DNA of 64,000 nt from SCTM01 sp965279655 (GCA_965279655.1 OZ257255.1:3844001-3908000); one strand, 5' to 3'. Shown: positions 50,775 through 59,943, counted from the first letter of the stretch. Translations and numbers: made by a program. The notes: generated by a model not told the origin, from the sequence alone.

Positions 50775-52437
50775 TTTGCTTCTGGCGGCGCGCAGCGACA
50801 AGGAACGCCAAGACAATCGCGAGGACGCCCACCGCCGCCGAGTAAAGGAAGAAGACTAGATAACCCGCGCCGAGGGCCGCAGGGCTGACGCCAGCCTTGG
50901 CGGCGCCGGACGCAAGCGCCTCGGCGGGCAGGCGTTCAAACAGCGCCTTCAGCGGCGCGGAAAAGCCACCGCTCTCCGCCGCGCGCGCCGATCCTTCGAC
51001 AATGCGGCCCGAAAGCGCGGCGATGAATTTTCCCGGCAACGCGTAGAGCGAGGAGAACAGCGCGTACTGCGTCGCCGTGAATCCTTCCGCCGTCAGGCTC
51101 GACATGTATGCGATCAGGCAGGTTCCGGAGAAGCCGCCCGCGATGTTGTCGATGCCGATGGCGATGAACAGCGCGTAGAGCTCCGGTCCTTGCGTGGCCA
51201 GCCACCCGAACACCAAGTTCGAGATCGGCCCGGCGAACGCACCGACGATGAGCGGCCCCATCAGGCCCCACCGTGCGACGGCAAACCCCGCGGCCATGAC
51301 GCCCAACAACGACATCACCACGCCGAAGATTTTCCGAACCTCGGCGATCTCCGTCAGGGTGAATCCCAGATCGAGGTAGAAGGGATTCATGATGTTGAGC
51401 ACGAAATCGGACAGGCGATAGAGGCAGATCAGCGCCAGCACGAGCATCGCCGTGCCTTTGAAACGGGAGAAGAAATCCGCCAGCGGCTCGCCGAGGGCAT
51501 GGCCCAGGTAGAGCCCGGGCCGCGTGGTGATCTTGGGGATCGGTGCGGCCGCGACGACGACGACCGCCAGACCGACGATCATGGCGACGAACTGCACCGG
51601 CATCGACCAACGCGCCTTCAGGGCGGCGCCCATTTCACCGGGGAGCATTGCCGCGAGGACGCCGGCCTGTCCCGAAATCCCCGACCCGAGCACAAGCGCG
51701 CCGGCGGCCAATACCGCCAGGCGCGCGAGCCACTCCGCGTATTCAATGAAGGGGCGCCGTGGCAGATCGTTGCCCGGCAAAGGCCGGCTGACATGCGCCG
51801 GCTCACGCGGTGCGAACAGCGTTCCGAAGATGCCGATGGCCATCATGAGCGCCATAACGCCGTAGGCCACGGACCATCCGAAAGCATCCGCCATCAGCAG
51901 CGGCGCCGCGCCGGAGATGACCATCGCACCGCGAAAGCCCCAGGCATGAGACGCGGCCATGATGCCCTGCTCGTGTTCCGCCGACACTTCGATGCGCCAA
52001 GCGTCGACGGCGATATCCTGACTGGCGGCCGTGAAGCCCGTCAGCACCGCCACGGCGGCGACGATGCCGAGGTTGGTGACCGGATCGGCGAGTGTGATCA
52101 GCGAGAGGCCAACCATGATTCCGACCTGGCACAAGAGCATCCAGGAACGACGTTGGCCCAAGACGCCCGTGAGGATCGGCAACGACACGCGATCGAGCAG
52201 CGGCGCCCAGAGGAACTTAAAGGCATAGGAGAGCGTCGCGAGGCTGAAGAACGCGATCGCTTCAAGCGACAGCCCTTCGCCCCGGAGCCAGGCGGACAGG
52301 GTGTCGAAGACGAGGAAGAACGGGAGACCGCAGGAAAAGCCCAAGGCCAACATGGCCAAGGCTTTGCGCTGCAGAAATACCTGCAGCGCCGCTTTCCAGG
52401 AAAGGCGCATCGCGTCCGCCATGCGCTGTTGTCGCAT
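50755..52437 (-). CDS. AmpG-like muropeptide permease (PAT-type MFS)
   Basis: This 560-residue protein with 12-14 hydrophobic segments carries AmpG features: ALAMLALGFSCGLPFFLVFDTLSAWLR at the start, SYAFKFLWAPLLDR, and ASQDIAVDAWRIEV. The family brings anhydro-muropeptides into the cytoplasm for peptidoglycan recycling and, in some species, beta-lactamase induction. It is longer than E. coli AmpG mainly at the C-terminus. The stop region overlaps the convergent MFS gene by 20 bases; typA lies just upstream on the same strand. Confidence 0.87.
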   Translation of the reverse strand: MRQQRMADAMRLSWKAALQVFLQRKALAMLALGFSCGLPFFLVFDTLSAWLRGEGLSLEAIAFFSLATLSYAFKFLWAPLLDRVSLPILTGVLGQRRSWMLLCQVGIMVGLSLITLADPVTNLGIVAAVAVLTGFTAASQDIAVDAWRIEVSAEHEQGIMAASHAWGFRGAMVISGAAPLLMADAFGWSVAYGVMALMMAIGIFGTLFAPREPAHVSRPLPGNDLPRRPFIEYAEWLARLAVLAAGALVLGSGISGQAGVLAAMLPGEMGAALKARWSMPVQFVAMIVGLAVVVVAAAPIPKITTRPGLYLGHALGEPLADFFSRFKGTAMLVLALICLYRLSDFVLNIMNPFYLDLGFTLTEIAEVRKIFGVVMSLLGVMAAGFAVARWGLMGPLIVGAFAGPISNLVFGWLATQGPELYALFIAIGIDNIAGGFSGTCLIAYMSSLTAEGFTATQYALFSSLYALPGKFIAALSGRIVEGSARAAESGGFSAPLKALFERLPAEALASGAAKAGVSPAALGAGYLVFFLYSAAVGVLAIVLAFLVAARRQKQITTPAP

Positions 52438-52464
52438 GGCTGAACGGCTTTGTGAATCCGGCGA

Positions 52465-54288
52465 CTATTCCGCCGCAGCGACCTTGGACATGCGCTTGCG
52501 CATGTTCACATCCAGGTACCGCTTGCGCAGGCGGATGGCCTTGGGCGTGACTTCCACCAGTTCGTCGTCCTGGATGTAGGCGATGGCGTCTTCCAGGGTG
52601 ATCTGGCGCGGCGGGGGAAGGAACTGCTTGTCGTCCTTCATCACCGTGCGGAAGTTGGTGAGCTGCTTGGACTTGGTCGGGTTCACTTCCAGATCGTTCT
52701 CGCGGGTGTGCTCGCCCACGATCATGCCGGCATAAATCTTGTCGCCGGGGGCGACGAACTGCTCGCCGCGATCGATCAGGTTGAACAGGCCGTACTGATT
52801 GGCTTCGCCCGGATCCGTTGCGATGAGCACGCCTTCACGGCGCGAGGCGATGCCGCCCTTGAAGGGTGCGTAGCTGTGGAACAGGCGGTTCATCACGCCG
52901 GTGCCGCGGGTGTCGGTGAGGAACTCGCCGTGATAGCCGATCATGCCGCGCGACGGTGCATGGAAGATCAGGCGCGACTTGCCGCCACCGGCGGGCTTCA
53001 GTTCCTGCAGTTCGGCTTTGCGCCGGGACATCTTGTCCACGACGATTCCCGAATACTGCTCGTCCACGTCGATCACGACCTCTTCAATCGGCTCCAGGCG
53101 CTTGCCGTTCTCGTCGGTCTGGAACAGCACGCGCGGACGCGAGATGGAAAGCTCGAAGCCTTCACGGCGCAGATTCTCGATCAGCACGCCCAGCTGCAAT
53201 TCGCCGCGGCCCGCGACTTCATAAGCATCCTTGTCTTCGGATTCGGACACCTTGATCGCGACGTTGCCTTCGGCTTCGCGCATCAGGCGCGCGCCGATGA
53301 CACGGGTGGTGAGCTTGTCGCCGTCCAGGCCCGCGAACGGCGAATCGTTGACGGAGAAAGTCATTGCCAGGGTCGGCGGATCGATCGGGCGGGCTTTGAT
53401 CGGCTCGTTCACTTCCGGCGCGCAGAAGGTATCGGCGACGTTGGCGGTGGCCATGCCGGCCAAGGCGATGATGTCGCCCGCTTCGGCGAATTCGACGGGC
53501 ACGCGCTCGAGACCGCGGAATGTCAGGAGTTTCGTCGCGCGGCCGGTTTCGAGCACTTTGCCTTCGCGGTTGAGCACTTTGATCGGCATGTTGACGCGGG
53601 CAACGCCGGTCTGGATGCGGCCGGTCAGAATGCGGCCGAGATAGGGGTCGGATTCCAGCGTCGTCGCCAGCATGGTGAAGGGCGCGTCGAGATCGTGCGC
53701 GGGCGCCGGTACGTGGGCGACGATGAGATCAAACAGGGGCGCGAGATCCTTGCGCTCGTCCTTTTCCATATCGCGCACGGCCCAGCCGTCGCGACCGACC
53801 GCGAACAGGGTCGGGAAATCGAGCTGCGCGTCGTTCGCACCCAGCGCCGAGAACATGTCGAAAATTTCGGTGTGAACTTCGTCGGGACGCGCGTCGCCGC
53901 GATCGATCTTGTTGACGATGACCATCGGGCGCATGCCGAGGCCCAGCGCCTTGGACAGCACGAACTTGGTTTGCGGGAGCGGACCTTCCGCCGCATCGAC
54001 CAGCAGCACGACACCGTCGACCATCGAGAGGATGCGCTCCACCTCGCCGCCGAAGTCGGCGTGGCCCGGGGTGTCGACGATGTTGACCTTCACGCCCTTC
54101 CAATCGACCGACGTGCATTTGGCGAGAATGGTGATGCCGCGCTCGCGCTCCAGGTCGTTGGAGTCCATCGCGCGTTCCTGCATGCGTGCATTCGCGCGCA
54201 CGGTACCGCTCTGCTTGAGCATCGCGTCGACGAGGGTCGTCTTGCCATGGTCGACGTGTGCGATGATGGCGATGTTGCGCAGATCCAT
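52465..54288 (-). CDS. typA: Ribosome-associated GTPase TypA/BipA
   Basis: This 607-residue translational GTPase has G1 IAHVDHGKTTLVDAML, G2 DSNDLERERGITI, G3 VDTPGHADFGGEV and G4 VNKIDRGDARPDE, followed by EF-G-like domains and the TypA-specific C-terminal domain. It assists 50S assembly and stress growth. Length and motifs are standard. About 28 bases separate it from the AmpG-like gene downstream. Confidence 0.97.
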   Translation of the reverse strand: MDLRNIAIIAHVDHGKTTLVDAMLKQSGTVRANARMQERAMDSNDLERERGITILAKCTSVDWKGVKVNIVDTPGHADFGGEVERILSMVDGVVLLVDAAEGPLPQTKFVLSKALGLGMRPMVIVNKIDRGDARPDEVHTEIFDMFSALGANDAQLDFPTLFAVGRDGWAVRDMEKDERKDLAPLFDLIVAHVPAPAHDLDAPFTMLATTLESDPYLGRILTGRIQTGVARVNMPIKVLNREGKVLETGRATKLLTFRGLERVPVEFAEAGDIIALAGMATANVADTFCAPEVNEPIKARPIDPPTLAMTFSVNDSPFAGLDGDKLTTRVIGARLMREAEGNVAIKVSESEDKDAYEVAGRGELQLGVLIENLRREGFELSISRPRVLFQTDENGKRLEPIEEVVIDVDEQYSGIVVDKMSRRKAELQELKPAGGGKSRLIFHAPSRGMIGYHGEFLTDTRGTGVMNRLFHSYAPFKGGIASRREGVLIATDPGEANQYGLFNLIDRGEQFVAPGDKIYAGMIVGEHTRENDLEVNPTKSKQLTNFRTVMKDDKQFLPPPRQITLEDAIAYIQDDELVEVTPKAIRLRKRYLDVNMRKRMSKVAAAE

Positions 54289-54558
54289 AAGGTCACTCGA
54301 GGCCGGGCGTTGTCCGCCGGCCGCTCCACAAAAACAGGGATCACAGAATCAAAACCGGGCGGCCACTTCAATGGCGCCCGGAAGCCTTTGGCCGGTTCAA
54401 AGGGCGCAATTCCGCCCCCGGCCGGCGCGCGGTGTATATAACGATCTTGGCACCAATGGCAAGGTGCAGTGCAGCGAAGCTGCAATTTATCGATATAGAT
54501 TAAGGCTTTATGACCGAAACCGGCCCCCGAAAGGCGGGGGGACGCGTCCGACGAGGCC
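54289..54558. other. Intergenic region upstream of typA / downstream of the PfkB kinase gene
   Basis: These 270 bases contain no convincing gene. They hold a TGCAGTGCAGC motif with a small palindrome TGCAGC-gaa-GCTGCA (54471-54485), an AT-rich stretch (54486-54512) and a G/C-rich hairpin (54522-54542) after the kinase stop codon. The typA promoter should lie here but is not resolved. Confidence 0.5.
54522..54542 (-). terminator. Possible weak terminator of the PfkB kinase gene
   Basis: Runs of C and G around CGAAAGGCG pair as a short stem on the minus strand just after the kinase stop codon. No T-run follows, so termination here is uncertain. Confidence 0.35.
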
Positions 54559-55536
54559 CTAAAGCCCGGCTTTTGTCATCATCTCGCGGAGATTCGCCTC
54601 GGGCCGGGCACCGATGTGGCTGATGATTTCGGCCGCCGCCAGGGCGCCCAACAGGGCGCAATTCACCAAGGTCCGGCCGTGGGTGTAGCCGTACAGGAAG
54701 CCGGCGGCGAACAAATCGCCCGCGCCGGTGGTGTCCACCACCTGGGACACAGGTGATGCGGGCACGGCGGCGACCGAGCCGCCGTCGATCACCACGGCGC
54801 CCTCTTTGCCGCGGGTGACCACAGACATCATTTTCGATGAGGTCAGCTCCCGCGCCGCCGAGTCGAAATCCGGCTTACCGGTGAGGCGCAGGACCTCCGC
54901 CTCGTTGCCGAACAGGATGTCGATCTCGTCGCGGATCAGGGCCGTCAGGTCATCGTAGTGGCTGTCGATCACGAACACATCAGAGAGCGAGAGCGCGCGC
55001 TTCTTGCCGGCCTGTTTGGCGATCGCGGCGGCCTTGCGGATCGCTTCCTTCGAGCGGGGCGTATTCCACTGGTAGCCTTCGATGTAGAGCAGATCGGCAT
55101 CGGCGATCACTTTCGGATCGACGTCCTCCGGACCGAGATCGGTGCAGGCGCCGAGATAGGTGTTCATGTAGCGCTGCGCGTCCGGCGTCACCAGGATCAT
55201 GGACACCGCCGTGGGCAGGTTCGGCGACGAGATGCCGCCGAAGAAATCCACACCCGCCACCTTGATCTCGTGGGCGTAAATCTCGCCCAGCTTGTCGTTG
55301 CCGACCTTGCCGATGAAAGCCGCCTTGCCGCCCAAGGATGCGACGCCGACCATGGTATTGGCGCCGGAGCCGCCGGAAATTTCCACCGCGTGGCCCATGC
55401 GGTCGTAGAGCGACTTAGCCCTGTCGGCGCTGATCAATTGCATGGTGCCCATGCCCTCCGCTTCGACGAAGGCCGCGTCGGTCTTGGAGATCATGTCGAC
55501 AATGGCGTTGCCGATGGAGACGACGTCGTAGGGCAT
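54559..55536 (-). CDS. PfkB family sugar/adenosine kinase
   Basis: This 325-residue ribokinase-fold enzyme has the substrate motif GGSGANTMVGVASLGGKAAFIGKVGNDKLG and the anion-hole/catalytic motif VDTTGAGDLFAAGF with the Asp base. MILVTPDAQRYMNTYLGA resembles adenosine kinases of alphaproteobacteria. The likely reaction is ATP-dependent phosphorylation of adenosine to AMP; a sugar substrate cannot be excluded. Monocistronic; divergent from an EI24 gene with 95 bases between. Confidence 0.9.
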   Translation of the reverse strand: MPYDVVSIGNAIVDMISKTDAAFVEAEGMGTMQLISADRAKSLYDRMGHAVEISGGSGANTMVGVASLGGKAAFIGKVGNDKLGEIYAHEIKVAGVDFFGGISSPNLPTAVSMILVTPDAQRYMNTYLGACTDLGPEDVDPKVIADADLLYIEGYQWNTPRSKEAIRKAAAIAKQAGKKRALSLSDVFVIDSHYDDLTALIRDEIDILFGNEAEVLRLTGKPDFDSAARELTSSKMMSVVTRGKEGAVVIDGGSVAAVPASPVSQVVDTTGAGDLFAAGFLYGYTHGRTLVNCALLGALAAAEIISHIGARPEANLREMMTKAGL

Positions 55537-55631
55537 GAAGGCTCAAATGCTGGGGTTTCGCGTGCGGCGCGGAGTATAGCGGCGCGAACCGGGGTCACAA
55601 GCAAAGCCGCAACACTTATAGTCGGTCCGTC

Positions 55632-56297
55632 ATGCTTCGCGCCTATGGCCTCGCCTTCGCCCAGCTATTCGACCCGCGCATCCTGCGGTGGGCCATGCTC
55701 AGCGTGCTGATCACCCTGGCGGTGTATGGCGCGCTGATCGGCGGGATCATCTTCGCCCTGAGTCAGATTGAGCTGGCGACGATCCCCTGGCTCGACATGC
55801 TGGCGCGCTGGGGCAGCGGGTTCGCCGCTGTGCTGTTGGCCGCGCTGCTGTTCCCTGGCGTGGTATCGGCGGTGATCATGCTCGGCCAGGAGCGCATCAT
55901 CGACGCGGTGGAAAGCCGCCACTATCCCGGCGTGGCGCCGGCGCGGCCGTTGCCCCTCGCCGCGGCGATGGGCGTGGCCCTGCGGCTGCTGGGGCTGACG
56001 GTGCTGCTCAACCTGCTGATGGTGCCGGTCTACGTGGCCCTGCTGTTCCTGCCGCCGCTGAATGTGCTGGTGTTCGCCGTGGTCAACGGCGTGCTTTTGG
56101 GTCGCGACTATTTCCAGACCGTGGCCCTGCGGCGCCTGACCCCAACCCAGGTCTCGGCCCTGCGGCTGCCGCGCCGCAAGCAGGTCTGGGTGGCCGGAAC
56201 GGTCGCCGCCCTGCTGCTCACCATCCCGGGCCTGAACTTGATTGCCCCGGTGATCGCCACGATGGCCTTTGTGCACCTGGTCCAGGAGCCCGGCTGA
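55632..56297 (+). CDS. EI24 domain (CysZ-like) membrane protein
   Basis: This 221-residue inner-membrane protein begins with AYGLAFAQLFDPRILRWAMLSVLITL and has about four to five hydrophobic segments and NGVLLGRDYFQTVALRRL, matching EI24/CysZ. CysZ takes up sulfate; distant EI24 proteins have other roles, so the substrate is not assigned. It is followed 45 bases later by the bactofilin frame. Confidence 0.85.
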   Translation: MLRAYGLAFAQLFDPRILRWAMLSVLITLAVYGALIGGIIFALSQIELATIPWLDMLARWGSGFAAVLLAALLFPGVVSAVIMLGQERIIDAVESRHYPGVAPARPLPLAAAMGVALRLLGLTVLLNLLMVPVYVALLFLPPLNVLVFAVVNGVLLGRDYFQTVALRRLTPTQVSALRLPRRKQVWVAGTVAALLLTIPGLNLIAPVIATMAFVHLVQEPG

Positions 56298-56342
56298 TTC
56301 TCTTGCCGGTTGCCGTACTCGAAAAATTAACGTGGGCGGACT

Positions 56343-57119
56343 ATGCTTTCGGTCATGACTTCCAGCGAGCTTCCGCCGGCCGGCGCGACGCAAGACACCG
56401 AGGCTGACGCCCCGGTGCCGCATGTCGCATTCCCCACCGTGCGCAGCCGCCCGCCCAGCAAGGTCTTCGCGACCAAGAGCTTGTCCGCCCGCAGCCTGAT
56501 GGGGCCGGCCAAAGGCGACCGCGTGCCGCTGCACGAACGCCTGCATGGCAAGGCGCCGCTCGTGAAGTGGCCCAAGAACAACATTCGTAAGACGACGCTC
56601 ATGGCAGGTCCGTCTGCCGACGCCATTCCTGGGGAGACACAGGAGCCGGCGCGGGGCGAAAAGAAGGGGGAGAACATGTCCGAGCGTTTCATCGCCGAAC
56701 GGTTGCTGTCCGACCGCGGCGGCTCCACCTTCAATCCTCAAATTCCGCGGCGCGTGCTCGACATTCCGAGCCCCGGCGCCGCGAAGTCGACTGAAGCCGA
56801 CATGGACGGCAAGCGCCTCGTCATCGGGCGTGCCGTGACCCTCTCCGGCGAAATCAGCGGCTGCGAGCGGCTGATCGTCGAAGGCAAAGTCGACGCGACT
56901 TTACGCGACGTCAAAACACTCGAAGTCGGCAGCCAAGGCGCCTTCAAGGGCGACGCAACCGTGGAAACCGCGGTCATCGCCGGCACTTTCGAGGGCAAGC
57001 TTTCCGTGAGCGGCCATCTCGACATCGGCCCGGGCGCCGTGGTCAAGGGCACCGTCAGCTATGGCACCATCGCGGTTGCCAATGGCGGCAAGCTGCTCGG
57101 CACGATCGAAAGCACCTAA
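56343..57119 (+). CDS. Bactofilin with N-terminal extension (internal start possible at 56676)
   Basis: The C-terminal half (residues about 150-258) is a bactofilin beta-helix: GRAVTLSGEISGCERLIVEGKVDATL, LEVGSQGAFKGDATVETAVI and GKLSVSGHLDIGPGAVVKGTVSYGTI. Bactofilins polymerise without nucleotides into membrane-linked filaments that organise cell-wall enzymes. A strong ribosome site, AAGGGGGAG, stands before ATG 56676, which would give a 147-residue protein of normal bactofilin length. The in-frame 111 codons upstream have the same very high third-position GC as real genes, so the longer product is also plausible. They are rich in Pro, Lys and Arg and look disordered. The stop codon overlaps that of nth. 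Confidence 0.82.
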   Translation: MLSVMTSSELPPAGATQDTEADAPVPHVAFPTVRSRPPSKVFATKSLSARSLMGPAKGDRVPLHERLHGKAPLVKWPKNNIRKTTLMAGPSADAIPGETQEPARGEKKGENMSERFIAERLLSDRGGSTFNPQIPRRVLDIPSPGAAKSTEADMDGKRLVIGRAVTLSGEISGCERLIVEGKVDATLRDVKTLEVGSQGAFKGDATVETAVIAGTFEGKLSVSGHLDIGPGAVVKGTVSYGTIAVANGGKLLGTIEST

Positions 57120-57841
57120 CGCTTCCGCGCTTTCGGCTTCGGTGCACGCTTCGGCGTGCCGCCGGACTTTTTGCCTTTTGACTTCGCATCCTTCGCCAGC
57201 ACCCCCGGCGGCGGCGTCTTGTCCTTGAACGCGCAGAGATCGTTCACCACGCAGCGCCAGCATTCCGGCGTGCGCGCCTTGCAGATATAGCGCCCGTGCA
57301 GGATCAGCCAGTGATGCGCATGCTGCTTGAATTGCGGCGGCGTGACCTTCTCGAGCTTTAGTTCCACCTGCAGCGGATTGTTTCCCGGCGCGAGGCCGGT
57401 GCGGTTCGAGACGCGGAAGATATGCGTGTCGACCGCGATGGTGTGTTCGCCGAAGGCGACATTGAGCACCACATTGGCGGTCTTGCGCCCGACGCCGGGC
57501 AGTTTCTCGAGCGCCTCGCGATCGCGGGGCACCTCGCCGCCATGTTCGTCGATCAGCATCCGCGCCGCAGCCATGACGTTCTTGGCCTTGGTGTTAAACA
57601 GCCCGATGGTCTTGATGTAGGACTTCAGGCCTTCCTCGCCCAGCGCCAGCATCTTCTCCGGCGTGTCGACGGTCTTGAAGAGATCCTTCGTTGCTTTGTT
57701 CACCGACACGTCGGTGGCTTGCGCCGAAAGCGCGACCGCGACGACGAGTGTGTACGGATTGACGTATTGGAGCTCGGTCTTTGGCGCGGGCTCGTGCTCT
57801 CGCAGCCGACTGTAGAAGTCGGCAACCTTCTCCGGTTTCAT
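57116..57841 (-). CDS. nth: Endonuclease III
   Basis: This 241-residue base-excision glycosylase/AP lyase removes oxidised pyrimidines. The helix-hairpin-helix LPGVGRKTANVVLNVAF carries the catalytic Lys, VDTHIFRV the Asp, and CKARTPECWRCVVNDLC gives the 4Fe-4S pattern C-x6-C-x2-C-x5-C. A basic C-terminal tail (KSKGKKSGGTPKRAPKPKARKR region) extends beyond E. coli Nth. Its ATG overlaps the dapB stop (ATGA), so the two are translationally coupled. Confidence 0.97.
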   Translation of the reverse strand: MKPEKVADFYSRLREHEPAPKTELQYVNPYTLVVAVALSAQATDVSVNKATKDLFKTVDTPEKMLALGEEGLKSYIKTIGLFNTKAKNVMAAARMLIDEHGGEVPRDREALEKLPGVGRKTANVVLNVAFGEHTIAVDTHIFRVSNRTGLAPGNNPLQVELKLEKVTPPQFKQHAHHWLILHGRYICKARTPECWRCVVNDLCAFKDKTPPPGVLAKDAKSKGKKSGGTPKRAPKPKARKR

Positions 57842-58632
57842 AACCCGAGAACATCACGCATGGAGTACAGACCGGCGGCGTGGCCGTTGGTCCACAGGGC
57901 CGCGCGCACGGCACCGCGCGCGAACACCACGCGGGACGACGCCTTGTGGCCGAGTTCGATGCGTTCGCCATCGGCGGCGAAGATGACCGTGTGATCGCCC
58001 ACCACATCGCCGCCGCGCAAGGTGGCGAAGCCGATCTCACCCATGGGCCGCGCGCCCACCTGGCCTTCGCGCGCCCACTTGCCGACCTTTTGGAGATCGA
58101 CCCTGCGTCCGGCAGCGGCCGCTTCACCGAGACTGAGCGCGGTTCCGGACGGCGCATCGACTTTGTGGCGATGATGCATCTCGAGAATGTCGATGTCGTA
58201 ATCGGGGCCCAGGGTGCTCGCGAGCTTCTCCGTGAGCGCGAACAGGACATTCACGCCGACGCTGAAGTTGGAAGCATGCACCACGCACACGGACTTCGCG
58301 GCATTCACGACTGCTTCCTTCGCGGCGGCGTTCAGGCCGGTGGTGCCGAGCACCAACGACTTGCCGGTTTCGGCAGCGAGTTCGGCGTGCCGCGCCGCGA
58401 CAGCGGCCACGGTGAAGTCGATGACGCAATCGCTGGCCTTGAACAGCGCGGCGGTGTCGGTGCCGACCGTCACGCCGACCGGCGATGCGCCGACCAGCGT
58501 GCCGAGATCCTGACCGACCGCCGGCCCAGACGGCTCCGTGCCGCCGCCCAGCTCAGCGCCGGGCGTGTCGAGGATGTGTTGGATGAGCGTGCGCCCCATG
58601 CGGCCAGCGCAGCCGACGATGCCGATCTTCAT
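57838..58632 (-). CDS. dapB: 4-hydroxy-tetrahydrodipicolinate reductase
   Basis: This 264-residue NAD(P)H enzyme of lysine and diaminopimelate synthesis has the Rossmann motif KIGIVGCAGRMGRTLIQ, TEPSGPAVGQDLG, and the catalytic EMHHRHKVDAPSGTAL with His and Lys. ATG 58632 begins the protein; the frame is open far upstream only because dnaJ is GC-rich on this strand. A hairpin sits directly before the start. It is coupled to nth by ATGA. Confidence 0.96.
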   Translation of the reverse strand: MKIGIVGCAGRMGRTLIQHILDTPGAELGGGTEPSGPAVGQDLGTLVGASPVGVTVGTDTAALFKASDCVIDFTVAAVAARHAELAAETGKSLVLGTTGLNAAAKEAVVNAAKSVCVVHASNFSVGVNVLFALTEKLASTLGPDYDIDILEMHHRHKVDAPSGTALSLGEAAAAGRRVDLQKVGKWAREGQVGARPMGEIGFATLRGGDVVGDHTVIFAADGERIELGHKASSRVVFARGAVRAALWTNGHAAGLYSMRDVLGL

Positions 58633-58641
58633 GGAAGGAGA

Positions 58642-58665
58642 ACTCCCCGCGTGTTGCGGGGGAGT
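58642..58665 (-). promoter_or_regulatory. Hairpin just upstream of dapB
   Basis: ACTCCCCGC (58642-58650) pairs with GCGGGGGAGT (58656-58665, one bulged G). It ends 10 bases before the dapB ATG and overlaps a TATACT-like -10 element (58669-58664). It could be an operator at the transcription start or a leader hairpin that affects ribosome access. Confidence 0.4.
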
Positions 58666-58706
58666 ATAACGCGGGCGCTCTACCGCGCCACGGCTTAGCG
58701 GGCGAC

Positions 58707-59843
58707 TTAACGGGCCACGTCGGCGATGAACTCTTTGACCTTGTCGAAGAAGCTGGTGCTTTCCGGCGAGTAGGTGCGCTCGTCGCTTTCCTTGGCGAAC
58801 TCCTCCAGCAGCTTCTTCTGCTTGTCGGTGAGGCTGACCGGCACTTCGACCGCGGCTTCCAGGAACATGTCGCCGCGCGCCGCGGAGCGCAGCACGCTCA
58901 TGCCCTTGCCCTTGAGGCGGAAGCGGTGGCCGTGCTGACAGCCCTTCGGGATGCTCACCTTCACCTTGGTGCCGTCGATCGAGGGGACCTCCACTTCGCC
59001 GCCGAGGGCCGCGGTGGTCATGGGGATCGGCATGCGCATGCCGAGGTTGGCGCCGTCGCGCTGGAACATGCGATGGGGCGCGATGGCGAGGAAGATGTAG
59101 AGATCGCCCGCCGACGCGCCATGCACGCCCGCTTCGCCTTCGCCGGCGAGACGGATGCGCGTGCCTTCTTCCACGCCGGGCGGAATGGTGACTTCGAGCT
59201 GCTTTTCTTTGCGCTGACGGCCAGCACCGTTGCACTTCGGGCAGGGATCGCTGATCACTTGGCCCGCGCCCTGGCACATGGGGCAGGTGCGTTCGACCGT
59301 GAAGAAGCCTTGCTGGCTGCGCACCTTGCCCGCGCCCTTGCAGGTCGGGCAGCCGGCGGGGGCCGCGCCGTTCTTGCCGCCGGAGCCTTTGCAGGCATCG
59401 CAGGTGATCGACGACGGCACGGTGATCTTGGCCTTCTTGCCGCCGAAGGCTTCCTCGAGCGTGATCTCCATGTTGTAGCGGAGGTCCTGGCCACGGCCTG
59501 AACCGCGCCCGTCGCGGCGGCCGCGGCCCATCATGTCGCCGAACATCTCGTCGAAGATATCCGCGAAGCCCGCACCGAACCCGAAGCCGAAATCGCCCGC
59601 GCCGCCGCCGCCGCCTTGCTCGAAGGCGGCATGGCCGTGGCGATCGTAGGCCGCGCGTTTCTGCTCGTCGCGCAGGATGTCATAGGCCTCGTTGATCTCT
59701 TTGAACTTGGTTTCGGAGGTGTGGTCGCCCGGATTCTTATCCGGATGGAATTTCATCGCCAGCTTGCGGAAGGACTTCTTCAAGTCCTCGCCGGAGGCGG
59801 TTTTCACGCATTCCAGAACTTCGTAATAACAACGCTTCGCCAT
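58707..59843 (-). CDS. dnaJ: Chaperone protein DnaJ
   Basis: This 378-residue co-chaperone stimulates DnaK ATPase. The J-domain has the HPD motif (KFHPDKNPGD near residue 33), then a Gly/Phe-rich linker. A zinc domain follows with four CxxCxGxG repeats (CDACKGSG, CPTCKGAG, CPMCQGAG, CPKCNGAG) and then the substrate-binding domains. All functional residues are present. The RCYYEVLE opening is a familiar alphaproteobacterial variant. It follows dnaK after a hairpin-containing gap of 100 bases. Confidence 0.98.
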   Translation of the reverse strand: MAKRCYYEVLECVKTASGEDLKKSFRKLAMKFHPDKNPGDHTSETKFKEINEAYDILRDEQKRAAYDRHGHAAFEQGGGGGAGDFGFGFGAGFADIFDEMFGDMMGRGRRDGRGSGRGQDLRYNMEITLEEAFGGKKAKITVPSSITCDACKGSGGKNGAAPAGCPTCKGAGKVRSQQGFFTVERTCPMCQGAGQVISDPCPKCNGAGRQRKEKQLEVTIPPGVEEGTRIRLAGEGEAGVHGASAGDLYIFLAIAPHRMFQRDGANLGMRMPIPMTTAALGGEVEVPSIDGTKVKVSIPKGCQHGHRFRLKGKGMSVLRSAARGDMFLEAAVEVPVSLTDKQKKLLEEFAKESDERTYSPESTSFFDKVKEFIADVAR

Positions 59844-59878
59844 CGCCGGTCGCTTCTACCCCGGAGTAAGTATCAAGA

Positions 59879-59906
59879 CGCCCGGCGGACAGTGTTCCGC
59901 CGGGCG
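59879..59906 (-). terminator. Strong hairpin between dnaK and dnaJ
   Basis: CGCCCGGCGGA (59879-59889) and TCCGCCGGGCG (59896-59906) form a perfect 11-bp stem with a 6-base loop. On the minus strand it is followed by TCTTGATACTT, an imperfect T-run, so partial termination would lower dnaJ relative to dnaK. Confidence 0.6.
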
Positions 59907-59943
59907 CTTGTCTCGTCATCCGCGCCCCAATTTTAGGGTGCGA

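Noticed and set aside
58707..59843. Unusual cysteines in the DnaJ J-domain (RCYYEVLEC)
   Set aside because: The RCYYE opening is a familiar alphaproteobacterial DnaJ variant and the HPD motif is intact, so it is not a functional anomaly.
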